Shown: piece after piece, positions 26,820 to 35,063 of the stretch | Layout of the letters: each line of letters begins with the position of its first letter | How positions within the stretch are numbered: position 1 is the first letter of the stretch | Source: Tenericutes bacterium ADurb.Bin239 | GTDB lineage: Bacteria > Bacillota_I > Bacilli_A > RFN20 > CAG-826 | Length of the DNA stretch: 58,414 bases | Direction: 5' to 3' | NCBI GenBank assembly: GCA_002069815.1 | Contig: MWCB01000006.1 | Coordinates: forward strand, 1 to 58,414 | Position numbers and translations under genes: made by a program | Notes under the pieces: model-generated | Databases searched by the model: none | Told to the model about the DNA's origin: nothing | What the model saw: only the letters and a program-made list of their open reading frames with translations

Positions 26820-27920
26820 TTAGTTTGTTGGAGGGATGTATAAGTCTTCAACTACAACAATAACGGTTGGGACTTCTGATGCTTTAGCGTAGTCTTCATC
26901 AAGCGGAATATTTGAACGAATATTATCAGTGTCATCCACTAATCTTTGATAAATAGCGTTGTAATCTTCAACAGTAAATGTTCTAAATCTAGAATTTTCA
27001 ATAGGAAGTCCAACACCATCTTCAACAACGGTTAAGCGACTAACTTTACCGCCTGGGAATTCGCCATCTTTCCATTTTTGGAGCGTTTGATAAACCGAAC
27101 CAGCTAAGTTTTTGATGGCTGATGTAATCACACGTTCATGATCGCCAGATTGGTCAATATCAACACCAACAACATATTTTTCTGGTAATACTTCAGCCGC
27201 TGCCATAACGGAAAAGCCGACGGCACCACCACATGAGAAAATGACTTCAGTGCCACTGTTATACCACGAACCGGCTAAGGTTTGGTTTTCATTGGTAGCT
27301 TCAAAGTTACCAGCATAGTTGAATTTGAGTTCAACAGCGCCAGGAGTTAATTCTAACTCTTGAGCCGCAATATCAGCACCATTAATAAAGCCGTACCCAA
27401 AGCCGATAACAGCAGGATAAGCCTTCCCGCCTAAAAAGCCTAACTTACGGAATCCGTCTTTAACAAGTGCATAGCCAGCAAGGAAACCGGCTTCTTCTTC
27501 TTGATAGAAGATTGGAGCAGTATTATCCTTGATATCATAGACATAGTCTCCGCTATGGGGAGCTCCATCAAGAAGGATAAATTTAACATCTGGATACATG
27601 CTTTGTGCGCGATGAACGACAACTTCAAAGTTATAACCAGGTAAAACAACGACTTCAGCGCCATCTCCGATTGCTAAAGTGATACTGTCTAAGGTTGAGT
27701 CAATTGTTTCTTCTGCTGCATGATAATATTTAGCGTTAAGTTTGTTATCATCTGCAAAATCTTTGATACCAGCCCATGAACCTTGGTTAAAACCACCATC
27801 TTCTAATGTTCCGCCTGCGAAAATTATATGGGCGATGTCAACTTTTTCGGTTTCAGTACCACAAGATGCTAATGCAAAGCATGACAAAGCAAGAACAATG
27901 CCTAATAAATACTTTTTCAT
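26820..27920 (-). CDS. BMP-family (PnrA/Med-type) nucleoside-binding lipoprotein, copy 1
   Basis: This 366-residue substrate-binding lipoprotein has a signal peptide ending in the lipobox ASC (SCFALASCGTE). Its mature part follows the BMP fold (FAGGTLEDGGFNQGSWAGI, EVVVLPGYNFEVVV, GFLGGKAYPAVIGFGYGFINGA, GVDIDQSG). Family members such as PnrA bind purine or pyrimidine nucleosides. The start MKKYLLG is chosen because AAGGAG lies 7 bases upstream; the frame opens 7 codons earlier. It follows the uridine-phosphorylase-like gene and precedes the ATPase and permeases. Confidence 0.94.
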   Translation of the reverse strand: MKKYLLGIVLALSCFALASCGTETEKVDIAHIIFAGGTLEDGGFNQGSWAGIKDFADDNKLNAKYYHAAEETIDSTLDSITLAIGDGAEVVVLPGYNFEVVVHRAQSMYPDVKFILLDGAPHSGDYVYDIKDNTAPIFYQEEEAGFLAGYALVKDGFRKLGFLGGKAYPAVIGFGYGFINGADIAAQELELTPGAVELKFNYAGNFEATNENQTLAGSWYNSGTEVIFSCGGAVGFSVMAAAEVLPEKYVVGVDIDQSGDHERVITSAIKNLAGSVYQTLQKWKDGEFPGGKVSRLTVVEDGVGLPIENSRFRTFTVEDYNAIYQRLVDDTDNIRSNIPLDEDYAKASEVPTVIVVVEDLYIPPTN

Positions 27921-27991
27921 TTTATTTCTCCTTTCATTCAATAAGTATTTAGGTTTTTAACAATAAAATTATACCTTTTCATTCCCTCCTT

Positions 27992-28801
27992 TTATTTTTT
28001 CTTTTTAGCTTTTAACTGGTCTCTTTCATAGAGAAGGCGAACAGCTTCGTTTCCAGCCATCGCAAGTCTCTTAATATGATCAGGTGAATGATCTAAAGCT
28101 GTTTCTGGTTTAAATTTGCCAGAATCACCAGAGGCTTCAATAACGTTGTCTAAACAAACGGAAATTCCGCCTGCTCTTAAGCCCCAAACTCGGGCCAAAA
28201 CAAAGATAACACTCGCTTCCATTTCCGCACCAGGAATATTTAAGCGTTTTAAATCTTCAAAATGATATTGCCATTTTGATTGCCAATAGTTGTTATATGA
28301 TGACCCAGGCCGCCCGTGACCAGCGTAAAATGTATCCGCGGAACGGGTGATACCTACGTGATGGGGGAAACCTAATCCTTCGACAGCATTAATACATGCT
28401 TCAACAACATCATGGCTTGCAACAGCGGGATATTCAATTGGTGCGTAAAGCACAGAAGCGCCATCTAACCGCATTGCACCATCAAATATGACCATATCGC
28501 CATTTTTAACATGGTCAAGGAATGTACCGCAAGTACCAACCCTAATAAAAACTTCGGCGCCACATCTTGCTAATTCTTCCATAGCAATTGATGTTGATGG
28601 GCAGCCGATTCCAGTACTGGTACATGAGATGGGAACACCTTTATACTTTCCAGTGTAAGTCACATATTCACGATTATTTGCGACTTCTTTTGCTTCATCC
28701 CAAAAACTAGCGATTAGTCGAACACGATTGGGATCGCCAGGTAATAAGACGTACTTGGCAACTTCACCTTTGCCGACGCCGATGTGGTATTGTTTTACCA
28801 T
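27992..28801 (-). CDS. udp: Nucleoside phosphorylase, uridine-phosphorylase type
   Basis: This enzyme splits a nucleoside with phosphate into base and pentose 1-phosphate. The 269 residues carry the phosphate-binding pattern GDPNRV, NREY and FIRVGTCG, the DGASVLYAPIEYPAVA segment of uridine phosphorylases and the ribose-binding EME motif (GAEMEAS). The base pocket that reads YPGQER in E. coli Udp reads YAGHGR here: the Arg is kept and the Gln is not, so uridine is likely but not certain. It heads the first nucleoside operon behind a good promoter and would act on what the downstream transporter imports. Confidence 0.9.
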   Translation of the reverse strand: MVKQYHIGVGKGEVAKYVLLPGDPNRVRLIASFWDEAKEVANNREYVTYTGKYKGVPISCTSTGIGCPSTSIAMEELARCGAEVFIRVGTCGTFLDHVKNGDMVIFDGAMRLDGASVLYAPIEYPAVASHDVVEACINAVEGLGFPHHVGITRSADTFYAGHGRPGSSYNNYWQSKWQYHFEDLKRLNIPGAEMEASVIFVLARVWGLRAGGISVCLDNVIEASGDSGKFKPETALDHSPDHIKRLAMAGNEAVRLLYERDQLKAKKKK

Positions 28802-28848
28802 AAAAACGTCCTCCTTTTAATTATTTTTTATTTAAAACTTACATAACT

Positions 28849-28876
28849 ATTTTAATACTTAAACAAAGACGGTCAA
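28849..28876 (-). promoter_or_regulatory. Promoter of the first nucleoside operon
   Basis: TTGACC (plus 28871-28876) and TAAAAT (plus 28849-28854) are 16 bases apart, with a leader of about 40 bases before the phosphorylase start. Confidence 0.65.
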
Positions 28877-28897
28877 TTAAAAACAATAATATTTCAT

Positions 28898-28930
28898 GAT
28901 AAATAAATCAGGCGTAAATATTTATTTATC
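28898..28930. repeat. Perfect 10-bp inverted repeat upstream of the first nucleoside operon
   Basis: GATAAATAAA (28898-28907) and TTTATTTATC (28921-28930) are exact reverse complements separated by 13 bases. The element lies about 22 bases upstream of the -35. No T-run follows, so it is not a terminator; it is a candidate operator. Confidence 0.55.
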
Positions 28931-28985
28931 AAAGGTACAATTGAGTTGTTAAAAAAGGGGGAAATATCCTCATTTATTGAATAAT

Positions 28986-29013
28986 TTAAAAAGCCCGATA
29001 TATAATCGAGCAT
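28986..29013 (-). terminator. Terminator of tRNA-Lys
   Basis: GCTCGAT pairs with ATCGGGC (one G-U) across a short loop and is followed by TTTTT on the transcribed strand. Confidence 0.75.
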
Positions 29014-29022
29014 TATTGTCAG

Positions 29023-29098
29023 TGGTGAACCGTACAGGATTTGAACCTGTGACCCATTGATTAAGAGTCAATTGCTCTACCAACTGAGCTAACGGTCC
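29023..29098 (-). tRNA. tRNA-Lys, anticodon CTT
   Basis: The acceptor GGACCGT pairs with ACGGTTC, followed by A and an encoded CCA. The anticodon stem ATTGA/TCAAT encloses CTCTTAA, giving CTT, which reads AAG. The D-arm TAGCTCAGTTGGTAGAGCA and the T-loop TTCAAAT are canonical. It is a single tRNA between the two nucleoside operons. Confidence 0.95.
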
Positions 29099-29154
29099 AC
29101 GGTGCTTTTTAATTATACGCCTTTAAAGTTATTTTGCCAATATTAATGTAAAAC

Positions 29155-29185
29155 CAAAAAAGCATAGCTGATACAACTATGCTTT
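29155..29185 (-). terminator. Terminator of the ten-gene operon (29211-39006)
   Basis: AAAGCATAG pairs with CTATGCTTT on the transcribed strand, followed by TTT, 25 bases after the TrpA-like stop. Confidence 0.88.
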
Positions 29186-29210
29186 AATGTGCAAATGTTT
29201 AGTCCGTTAC

Positions 29211-29927
29211 TCATTTAGTGGCGGCTTTAAACTCTTTGATTTTCGCTTTTAAGGCGGGAACATCATTTTGAAGTTTTAAGAATGTACTACCAATAAAGGC
29301 GCCATCTGCTCCTGCATCTTTGACACGCTTAACATCTTCAACAGTAGAAACACCAACGCCACACATAATACGTTTGTTTTTGGCTTCATTTTTACGTAAA
29401 TAAGCAATTACTTCCCCGAGTGTTTTATAGTGTGAATGGGCTTTATCGCTCTTTGCTTGCAGATAGATGAAGCCGTTTGAGGTACGCGAAGCTTCAAGAT
29501 CTGCTTCAGGGAGATGTAGGGGCACATATTGCGCTAATTTAATGCCATGTGCTTTTAGGGTTTCTTTAATCTTTAAGTTATTACCACCGACATAAATTAA
29601 TTCAGTCAACTTGTGGCTTTCCATAAATTTTGCAAATTTTTCCACGCCAATTTGTTCAATTGTTTGTTCATAGGCCAAAATAAAGATTTCTTGTCGCGGG
29701 TATTTTTTTTGAATTTCAGTAATCGCCACCATATATTTATCGTAATCGCTGCACGCTTCAAGCGCTTTAATCATCCGATTCTGAATAAAAGGACTATCTA
29801 AGAATGGGTTTTTAGCAGGAAAGTCAATTTCTAACACATCTACGCCATTTTCAACGTAAATCTTCGCAACATCAAATGTGTCTTTAATCGTTAGATAACC
29901 AAGTGATAAATAACCAATTAACTTCAT
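29211..29927 (-). CDS. Orphan TrpA-like TIM-barrel lyase
   Basis: The 238 residues match the tryptophan synthase alpha-subunit fold: YLSLGYLTIKDTFDVAKIYVENGVDVLEIDFPAKNP, then LDSPFIQNRMI. Both catalytic acids of TrpA have counterparts (Glu in LEIDFP, Asp in LDSP). The phosphate-binding end GVGVSTVEDVKRVKDAGADGAFIGS is also kept. There is no trpB or other trp gene nearby, and the gene is the last of an operon of nucleoside transport and catabolism, so tryptophan synthesis is unlikely. TrpA catalyses a retro-aldol cleavage releasing glyceraldehyde 3-phosphate. A C-C lyase or related step on a phosphorylated sugar is my inference. CGGAGAG supports the start. Confidence 0.85.
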   Translation of the reverse strand: MKLIGYLSLGYLTIKDTFDVAKIYVENGVDVLEIDFPAKNPFLDSPFIQNRMIKALEACSDYDKYMVAITEIQKKYPRQEIFILAYEQTIEQIGVEKFAKFMESHKLTELIYVGGNNLKIKETLKAHGIKLAQYVPLHLPEADLEASRTSNGFIYLQAKSDKAHSHYKTLGEVIAYLRKNEAKNKRIMCGVGVSTVEDVKRVKDAGADGAFIGSTFLKLQNDVPALKAKIKEFKAATK

Positions 29928-29928
29928 T

Positions 29929-31086
29929 TTATTTCTCTCCGTGGAACGCTAGTAAAATTAACTTTTTAAATTGTTCCTTAGTTGGGCAAATTGGATTAGT
30001 TTTTGTACAACCGTCGGCAGCTGATAAATCAGCGATTTCATCAAGGTGAGCCATTAAATCTTCTTCTTTAACGAATTCACTTAAAGTTTTTGGAAACTCT
30101 AATACTTTCGTTAAATCGTTTAAGGCCGTCACCATATCTTTTTTGCCTAACATTTTGGCAAGTTCGTCATAGCGTTTTTTCGCTTCAACGTCTTGGGAAT
30201 TATATTTAACAACATGTGGTAAAAGAATCGCGTTACATGTGCCGTGTGGTAAATGTAAGACACCGCCCAAAGAGTGTGAAATTGAGTGAACCACACCAAG
30301 TGATACGTTAGTAAAAGATAAACCAGCAATTAACGATGCGTTTAACATTCTTTCACGTAACTCAATATTTTTTAAATCATTTATTACTTGTGGTAACACT
30401 TCAAAGATTTCCTTAATTGCAAAGCGCGCTAGCACATCGCTTAATACGTTTGCGCGACTAGAAACAAAGGCTTCAAGTGCATGACTTAACGCATCAAACC
30501 CCGTTTCAATTGTTAGGCGCCGCGGTTTCGATAATGTTGTCACTGGATCAAGAATGGCAACGTCTGGCATCATTTCCATATTGCCAATCCCATGTTTGTA
30601 ACCAGTCACGTCATCCGTAATAACGATTGACCGTGATACTTCACTCGCGGTACCCGCCGTTGTTGGGATTGCACCAAAGCGGGCTTTGCCGCGTAATTTA
30701 GGGAATTTTGACTTATCAGCGATTGTTTCTAAATCTTTAATTTCTGGATGCTCATAGTAAATCCACATCGCTTTGGCCGCATCCATCGTCGAACCACCCC
30801 CGATTGCTAAAATAAAATCAGGTTTTTCTTCAAGCATAAATTTAGCGCCTTTTAAGACGGTACTAAACTTTGGATCTGGTTCAATTCCCATATAGACTTT
30901 AAATGGTGTGCCCGCCTTTTTTAAATGTTTTTCAACGATGTCCATCACTCCGTTTTTATAAACGATGTCATCGCCAAGAACAATAACCATCTTTTTCGAT
31001 TTAATCGCTTCTAAATGTGCAAGAGCCCCTTGGCCAAAAATAAGTTCATCTCCTGCTAATTTCATTGGTCGCATTAGTGGTCTCAT
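29929..31086 (-). CDS. Iron-containing (group III) alcohol dehydrogenase
   Basis: The 385 residues follow the Fe-ADH family: NAD-binding GGGSTMDAAKAM, TTAGTASEVSRSIV, then the metal-binding region GFDALSHALEAFVS and SISHSLGGVLHLPHGTCNAILLPHV. Members reduce aldehydes (acetaldehyde, lactaldehyde, glycolaldehyde) to alcohols with NAD(P)H. In this operon it may reduce the aldehyde released by a sugar-phosphate lyase, disposing of reducing power. The start is uncertain: GGAG lies 15 bases before this ATG, and two further in-frame ATGs lie within 8 codons. Confidence 0.93.
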   Translation of the reverse strand: MRPLMRPMKLAGDELIFGQGALAHLEAIKSKKMVIVLGDDIVYKNGVMDIVEKHLKKAGTPFKVYMGIEPDPKFSTVLKGAKFMLEEKPDFILAIGGGSTMDAAKAMWIYYEHPEIKDLETIADKSKFPKLRGKARFGAIPTTAGTASEVSRSIVITDDVTGYKHGIGNMEMMPDVAILDPVTTLSKPRRLTIETGFDALSHALEAFVSSRANVLSDVLARFAIKEIFEVLPQVINDLKNIELRERMLNASLIAGLSFTNVSLGVVHSISHSLGGVLHLPHGTCNAILLPHVVKYNSQDVEAKKRYDELAKMLGKKDMVTALNDLTKVLEFPKTLSEFVKEEDLMAHLDEIADLSAADGCTKTNPICPTKEQFKKLILLAFHGEK

Positions 31087-31092
31087 AAATGT

Positions 31093-31878
31093 TTACTTAA
31101 TCTCCTTTACTTTATCCATGAATTCCTTCGTTAATTCATAAGATATCGGTTTGCTAATATCTTTACCTTCCTTAAAGGCCGAACCAATAATAGCGCCATC
31201 GGCGATGGCAAATTGTTCTTTAACGTTATTAACGCTAACACCACTACCAATCAAAACAGGAATCTTTACGTTTTTCTTCACTTGTTCAAGTGCTTCAATT
31301 GGGGTTTGTTGGCCCGTAGAAACACCAGTGACAATCACTGCATCAGCGCCACTAGATTGGGCCATCTTAGCTGAATCAATTAAAGAAATATCTTTCGATA
31401 ACATATAAGTATATTTAACTTGGATATCGGCTAATATTTTTACTTTTTCAGCACCTAAAAGTTTACGATAGCGCGTTGCTTCAACAGCGACTGGATACAA
31501 AATACCGCCATGATATATAACCGTATCAACATAAACTGGCAACCGCACAAAATCAAGATCTAATGCTTTACAAATCGCTAATCCTGTTTTATAGTCGTTA
31601 AACGCCGCATCGAGTCCAATTGGTATTTTTACTGCCTTTTTAATTAAAGCAGAAACTGCTGAGAGAAAAATTGCTTGTTCAAAGTTTAATTTTTCACCAA
31701 GGGGGTTGTCTCCCATGTTTTCAATCATAATCGCGTCAACGCCTGCTTTTTCTAAAGTTTTAGCGTCGTTAATTGCCCACTTAATAATTTCCTTGTTATT
31801 GTCTTTATAATCGGGTGTGCCAATCAGCGGTTTTAAGTGGACCATCCCAATTACTAAATTCTTTTTGAATAATCCCAT
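31093..31878 (-). CDS. BtpA/SgcQ-family TIM-barrel protein
   Basis: The 261 residues match the BtpA/SgcQ family: VIGMVHLKPLIGTP at the N-terminus, AGVDAIMIENMGDNP, FVRLPVYVDTVIYHGG, LADIQVKYTYML, SSGADAVIVTGVSTG and GSGVSVNN. BtpA was named from cyanobacterial photosystem I assembly and SgcQ from an uncharacterised E. coli sugar operon; the enzymatic activity of the family is not established. The barrel with a C-terminal phosphate-binding pattern suggests a sugar-phosphate isomerase, epimerase or lyase. It overlaps the upstream phosphorylase gene by one base. Confidence 0.9.
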   Translation of the reverse strand: MGLFKKNLVIGMVHLKPLIGTPDYKDNNKEIIKWAINDAKTLEKAGVDAIMIENMGDNPLGEKLNFEQAIFLSAVSALIKKAVKIPIGLDAAFNDYKTGLAICKALDLDFVRLPVYVDTVIYHGGILYPVAVEATRYRKLLGAEKVKILADIQVKYTYMLSKDISLIDSAKMAQSSGADAVIVTGVSTGQQTPIEALEQVKKNVKIPVLIGSGVSVNNVKEQFAIADGAIIGSAFKEGKDISKPISYELTKEFMDKVKEIK

Positions 31879-32633
31879 TATTTTTCTCCCTTGTTTAATC
31901 GATAAATACTTTCAAGCGCAATGCGGCATAATTCGTCTTCAGCCTTTACGCGAACATCACCGTCAATTGAATCTTTATAATTTTCTAAAACGGTAACAAG
32001 GGTGAGAATAGCGGTCTTAACGTTCATAAGACGGCCTAAGACTAACATACAGGAGCTTTCCATATCAAGCCCAGCGACACCCATTTTTTTCGCTTCGGCA
32101 AATACTTTAAAGACATCAGTGCCACGTTCTTTGGCAAGTTTTGATTCCTTCATTTGTGAATAATAGCCATCAAGTGTCATATTAAGTCCATTATCGACAA
32201 TTTTACCAAAATCACGAACGGTCTTTGAGATAATGTTTACAAAATCAAAATTGGCCACTGCTGGATAATTAACTTCAATATAAGTTTCGCTCGTGCTTTC
32301 TCTTCTAACTGAAGCAACGGGGACAATATAGTGTCCTAAAAGCTCATCTTTCAAAGACATAACTGTACCCATCCGTAAGGCCACTTTCATCCCGCAATTA
32401 TACATTTCTTCCATCGCTATTGCCGCGGAAGGAGCGCCAATTCCGGTTGACGTAATCGTCACAGGTATTCCTTTATAAGTTCCAGTATAAGTGTTGTACT
32501 CTCTGGCAAAAGCAACCTTTTTTGGATTGTCTAAATATTCTTTTAAAACTTCGACGCGCCACGGGTCACCTGAGAAAATAACATTTGGGGCAATTGTTTT
32601 ATCAGTGCCCTTCATATAAATTGTTGGTTTCAT
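31878..32633 (-). CDS. Divergent nucleoside phosphorylase (PNP/UDP superfamily), copy 2
   Basis: The 251 residues follow the PNP/UDP fold: SGDPWRVE, AREYNTYTGTYKGIPVTITSTGIGAPSAAIAMEEM, RMGTVMS and the ribose-binding DMESSCM. It differs from the 27992 enzyme in the base pocket, where SADTFYAGHGR is replaced by MTLDGYYSQMKES, and the DGAS segment reads RRESTSETYIEVNYPAVA. A different or modified nucleoside is therefore likely. The start overlaps the kinase stop as ATGA. Substrate cannot be read from sequence. Confidence 0.9.
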   Translation of the reverse strand: MKPTIYMKGTDKTIAPNVIFSGDPWRVEVLKEYLDNPKKVAFAREYNTYTGTYKGIPVTITSTGIGAPSAAIAMEEMYNCGMKVALRMGTVMSLKDELLGHYIVPVASVRRESTSETYIEVNYPAVANFDFVNIISKTVRDFGKIVDNGLNMTLDGYYSQMKESKLAKERGTDVFKVFAEAKKMGVAGLDMESSCMLVLGRLMNVKTAILTLVTVLENYKDSIDGDVRVKAEDELCRIALESIYRLNKGEK

Positions 32634-33571
32634 AATTCTTCCCCCTTAAAATTTTTGTCATATCTTTCTTTTAATGTTTCTAAAGTAGGACTATTAGTAG
32701 TACACCCAACTTCTTCAATGATAAATGAAGATATTGTGCTTCCTAATCTTCCCGCTTTTTTATAACCTAAATTATTTAAATACCCATATAAGAACCCAGC
32801 AATATAAGCATCACCTGCTCCTGCGGTGTCTAAAATTCGCTTTGGTTTAACTACCGGAATTTCAATAATTTCGTTCTCGCGTGTATAGATTGTGCTTCCT
32901 CTGCTTCCTTTAGTCACCGCTATTATTTTGAGTTTAGGAAATTTAAAGAAAGCACTAATGCTATTAAGTTTAAACCATTGCCGCAATACACTCATTTCAT
33001 ATTCATTCGCAAAGATAATTTCAACCAAATTAAAGATTTCTTCTAACACATCAATACTAAAGGTTGTTTCATCTAATTTCATGCCGAAGGCAAGTGGAAC
33101 ATTATATTTTTTTACTAACCTTATTGTTTCAAGGAGATCTGCTTTTGCGTTAATAGTTATAACAACCATCCGTGCATTTTTAAATAGTTCTTCATCATAG
33201 GGCACAAAGTTTTCATCACTATGAGCACCTGGATGAAATAAAGTTACATGATCACCAGTTTCCGTTTGCAGTAAATATCCAAAACTTGTTATTTTGTCAT
33301 CAACCTTCATGATTCCAGATAAATCGACATTATTGTTCTTTAAATATTCCGCTAATTTAATCTGTTCAAAATCTTTTCCCACCCTAATAAGCGGGGTATT
33401 GGGGACATTTAGTTTGCCTAAAATAACGGCGATATTAATTGAGCAACCGCCATAAAATATGTCGTTGCTATCTTGATTTAATATTATTGAACTATGACCG
33501 ACCATCGGCGCCTTATTAAGCTTGACGATTCGATCCATGCTTGGATAACCAGTAATTAGTACTTTTTTCAT
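32630..33571 (-). CDS. PfkB-family sugar/nucleoside kinase
   Basis: The 313-residue kinase has the PfkB N-terminal GG motif (FYGGCSINIAVILGKL, about 40-54) and the C-terminal DTAGAGD signature at 248-254 with catalytic Asp254. The family includes ribokinase, nucleoside kinases and the archaeal ribose-1-phosphate kinase. Given the neighbouring phosphorylase, phosphorylation of a pentose 1-phosphate, a free pentose or a nucleoside is possible. It ends in TGA overlapping the next ATG and starts one base inside the cysteine-hydrolase stop. Confidence 0.92.
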   Translation of the reverse strand: MKKVLITGYPSMDRIVKLNKAPMVGHSSIILNQDSNDIFYGGCSINIAVILGKLNVPNTPLIRVGKDFEQIKLAEYLKNNNVDLSGIMKVDDKITSFGYLLQTETGDHVTLFHPGAHSDENFVPYDEELFKNARMVVITINAKADLLETIRLVKKYNVPLAFGMKLDETTFSIDVLEEIFNLVEIIFANEYEMSVLRQWFKLNSISAFFKFPKLKIIAVTKGSRGSTIYTRENEIIEIPVVKPKRILDTAGAGDAYIAGFLYGYLNNLGYKKAGRLGSTISSFIIEEVGCTTNSPTLETLKERYDKNFKGEEL

Positions 33572-34140
33572 TACAAAGTTCCCGTATTAATTAATTCGCT
33601 AAATTCGTCTAATGATATAACTTTTCCCAAATACTTATGAATATCACGTAAGTAAATGTTATTGGTTTCTTCATCGCTTGTTCCCACGCATTCCCTAATT
33701 ACATACACGTTATAATCTAAATAGTATCCATCTATCACGGTTGCGTGAATACAATTGTTTGTTTTGGCGCCCACTAGCACAATGTTTTTGATATTGTTTT
33801 CACGTAATATTAAGTCTAAGTCAGTACCAAAGAATGAACTGTAACGACGTTTTTGCACAATATAATCTTTTTTATAATCGATTTTCAGTAAATCGGTAAT
33901 TTCTTCACCGCCAGTTCCTTCAATACAACAAGGGCGCATATTTTCTAAGTTTTTATCAAACTTATCCTTGCGATATCGGTGTTGAATGAAAATAACGAGA
34001 TGATTGTGTTTACGGGCGATGGCAAGTGCTTTGTTAATATTAGGAATAAGTTTCAAACTTACGGAATAGAAAACTCTTCCCGTTGGATCAACAAAATCGT
34101 GAACCATATCTACCACAATAAAAGCTGTTTTAGTTGACAT
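33571..34140 (-). CDS. Isochorismatase-like cysteine hydrolase
   Basis: The 189 residues have the triad of the family: Asp11 (VVDMVHDF), Lys97 (VQKRRYSSFFGTDL) and Cys130 (VGAKTNNCIHAT). Members hydrolyse amides, ureides or vinyl ethers (nicotinamidase, ureidoacrylate amidohydrolase RutB, isochorismatase). The metal-binding WHxxH stretch of nicotinamidases is not evident (QHRYRKD instead). In this operon it could process the base released from the nucleoside; this is inference. It overlaps the permease gene by 11 bases. Confidence 0.9.
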   Translation of the reverse strand: MSTKTAFIVVDMVHDFVDPTGRVFYSVSLKLIPNINKALAIARKHNHLVIFIQHRYRKDKFDKNLENMRPCCIEGTGGEEITDLLKIDYKKDYIVQKRRYSSFFGTDLDLILRENNIKNIVLVGAKTNNCIHATVIDGYYLDYNVYVIRECVGTSDEETNNIYLRDIHKYLGKVISLDEFSELINTGTL

Positions 34141-35062
34141 AATGAGACCCCCTATCTAATTTATTTTTTGGCTTTAACAGCGAATTAATTGTTAGAACAA
34201 TGACAATGGTAATATAAGGAACCATTTTTAATATACCCGCTATTTCTTTATTGATAATACCAATATTCATCGCTATTGATTGCATGAGACCAAAAATAAC
34301 AGCGTATAATGTTGTTAATCCTGGTTTCCCGTCACCACAATAGAAAGCGGCAATAGCGATAAAGCCAGTACCAGCAATAACGACTGGAGTGAATAAGCGA
34401 ACTCTCTCTATTGCAATATTGAAGCCAGCAAATCCAACAATAATAGCTGACATTATAAGTACTAAATATTTGACCCTATTAACTTTAATCCCCACTGAAC
34501 GGGCCGCTTCTTCATTTTCCCCAATAACTTGTGTATATGTCCCCATTTTCGTTTTATATAAGAAAATAGAAACAAATATGAGCAATATGACTGTGAGAAA
34601 CACCATCGGTGTATGCCCGCTTAGGAGTGACCCTAAAATCGGAATATCTTTAATTCCAGGAATAATTAGTTGCATTTTCCGTTCTTCAATGCCAACGGTA
34701 ATATCATTTCCAACTATTCTGCCCATTTTATTTAAAAGTTTAATAACAAACCCACCAGTTGCTAACGATAAAATATTGATAGCAAAACCTGTTATGACAA
34801 AATTGGCTTTTTGCGAGATAGCAAAAAATGAATAAACTAAGCCTAATAACCCTGAAACAATCACGGTAGCAATTAGCCCGTATATGTATGATCCAGTTAG
34901 TTTTATGACCGTGGCACTAACTAGCGCGCTGAAAACCATAAACCCTTCTAGCCCAATGTTAACAATGTTGATTTTATAGGATAATAGCCCGCCTAATGCA
35001 CTAAGAATAATCGGTACAGAAAATATAATAGTCTGCGTAATAATACTACTTAGTAAATCCAT
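34130..35062 (-). CDS. BMP-type ABC transporter permease (NupQ-like), copy 2
   Basis: The 310-residue membrane protein parallels the permease at 22927: YKINIVNIGLEGFMVFSALV, KANFVITGFAINILS and YTQVIGENEEAARSVGIKVNRVKYLVLIMSAIIVG. It pairs with the 35064 permease. I chose the start MDLLSSII because GAGGAGG lies 9 bases upstream; the longer frame opens with TTG inside that site. Confidence 0.92.
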   Translation of the reverse strand: MDLLSSIITQTIIFSVPIILSALGGLLSYKINIVNIGLEGFMVFSALVSATVIKLTGSYIYGLIATVIVSGLLGLVYSFFAISQKANFVITGFAINILSLATGGFVIKLLNKMGRIVGNDITVGIEERKMQLIIPGIKDIPILGSLLSGHTPMVFLTVILLIFVSIFLYKTKMGTYTQVIGENEEAARSVGIKVNRVKYLVLIMSAIIVGFAGFNIAIERVRLFTPVVIAGTGFIAIAAFYCGDGKPGLTTLYAVIFGLMQSIAMNIGIINKEIAGILKMVPYITIVIVLTINSLLKPKNKLDRGSHYVN

Positions 35063-35063
35063 A

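Noticed and set aside
29211-29927. Tryptophan biosynthesis role for the TrpA-like gene
   Set aside because: No trpB or other trp gene is nearby and the operon is devoted to nucleoside import and catabolism.
31093-31878. Photosystem I assembly role for the BtpA-family gene
   Set aside because: That role belongs to a cyanobacterial member. The context here is an anaerobe's nucleoside operon.
29211-33571. Mycoplasma-type genetic code (UGA as tryptophan)
   Set aside because: Tryptophans in conserved proteins are TGG. TGA serves as the stop of the TrpA-like gene and of the PfkB gene in a classic ATGA overlap.
33571-34140. Nicotinamidase assignment for the cysteine hydrolase
   Set aside because: The triad is present but the zinc-binding WHxxH-type segment is not evident, so only the superfamily is called.
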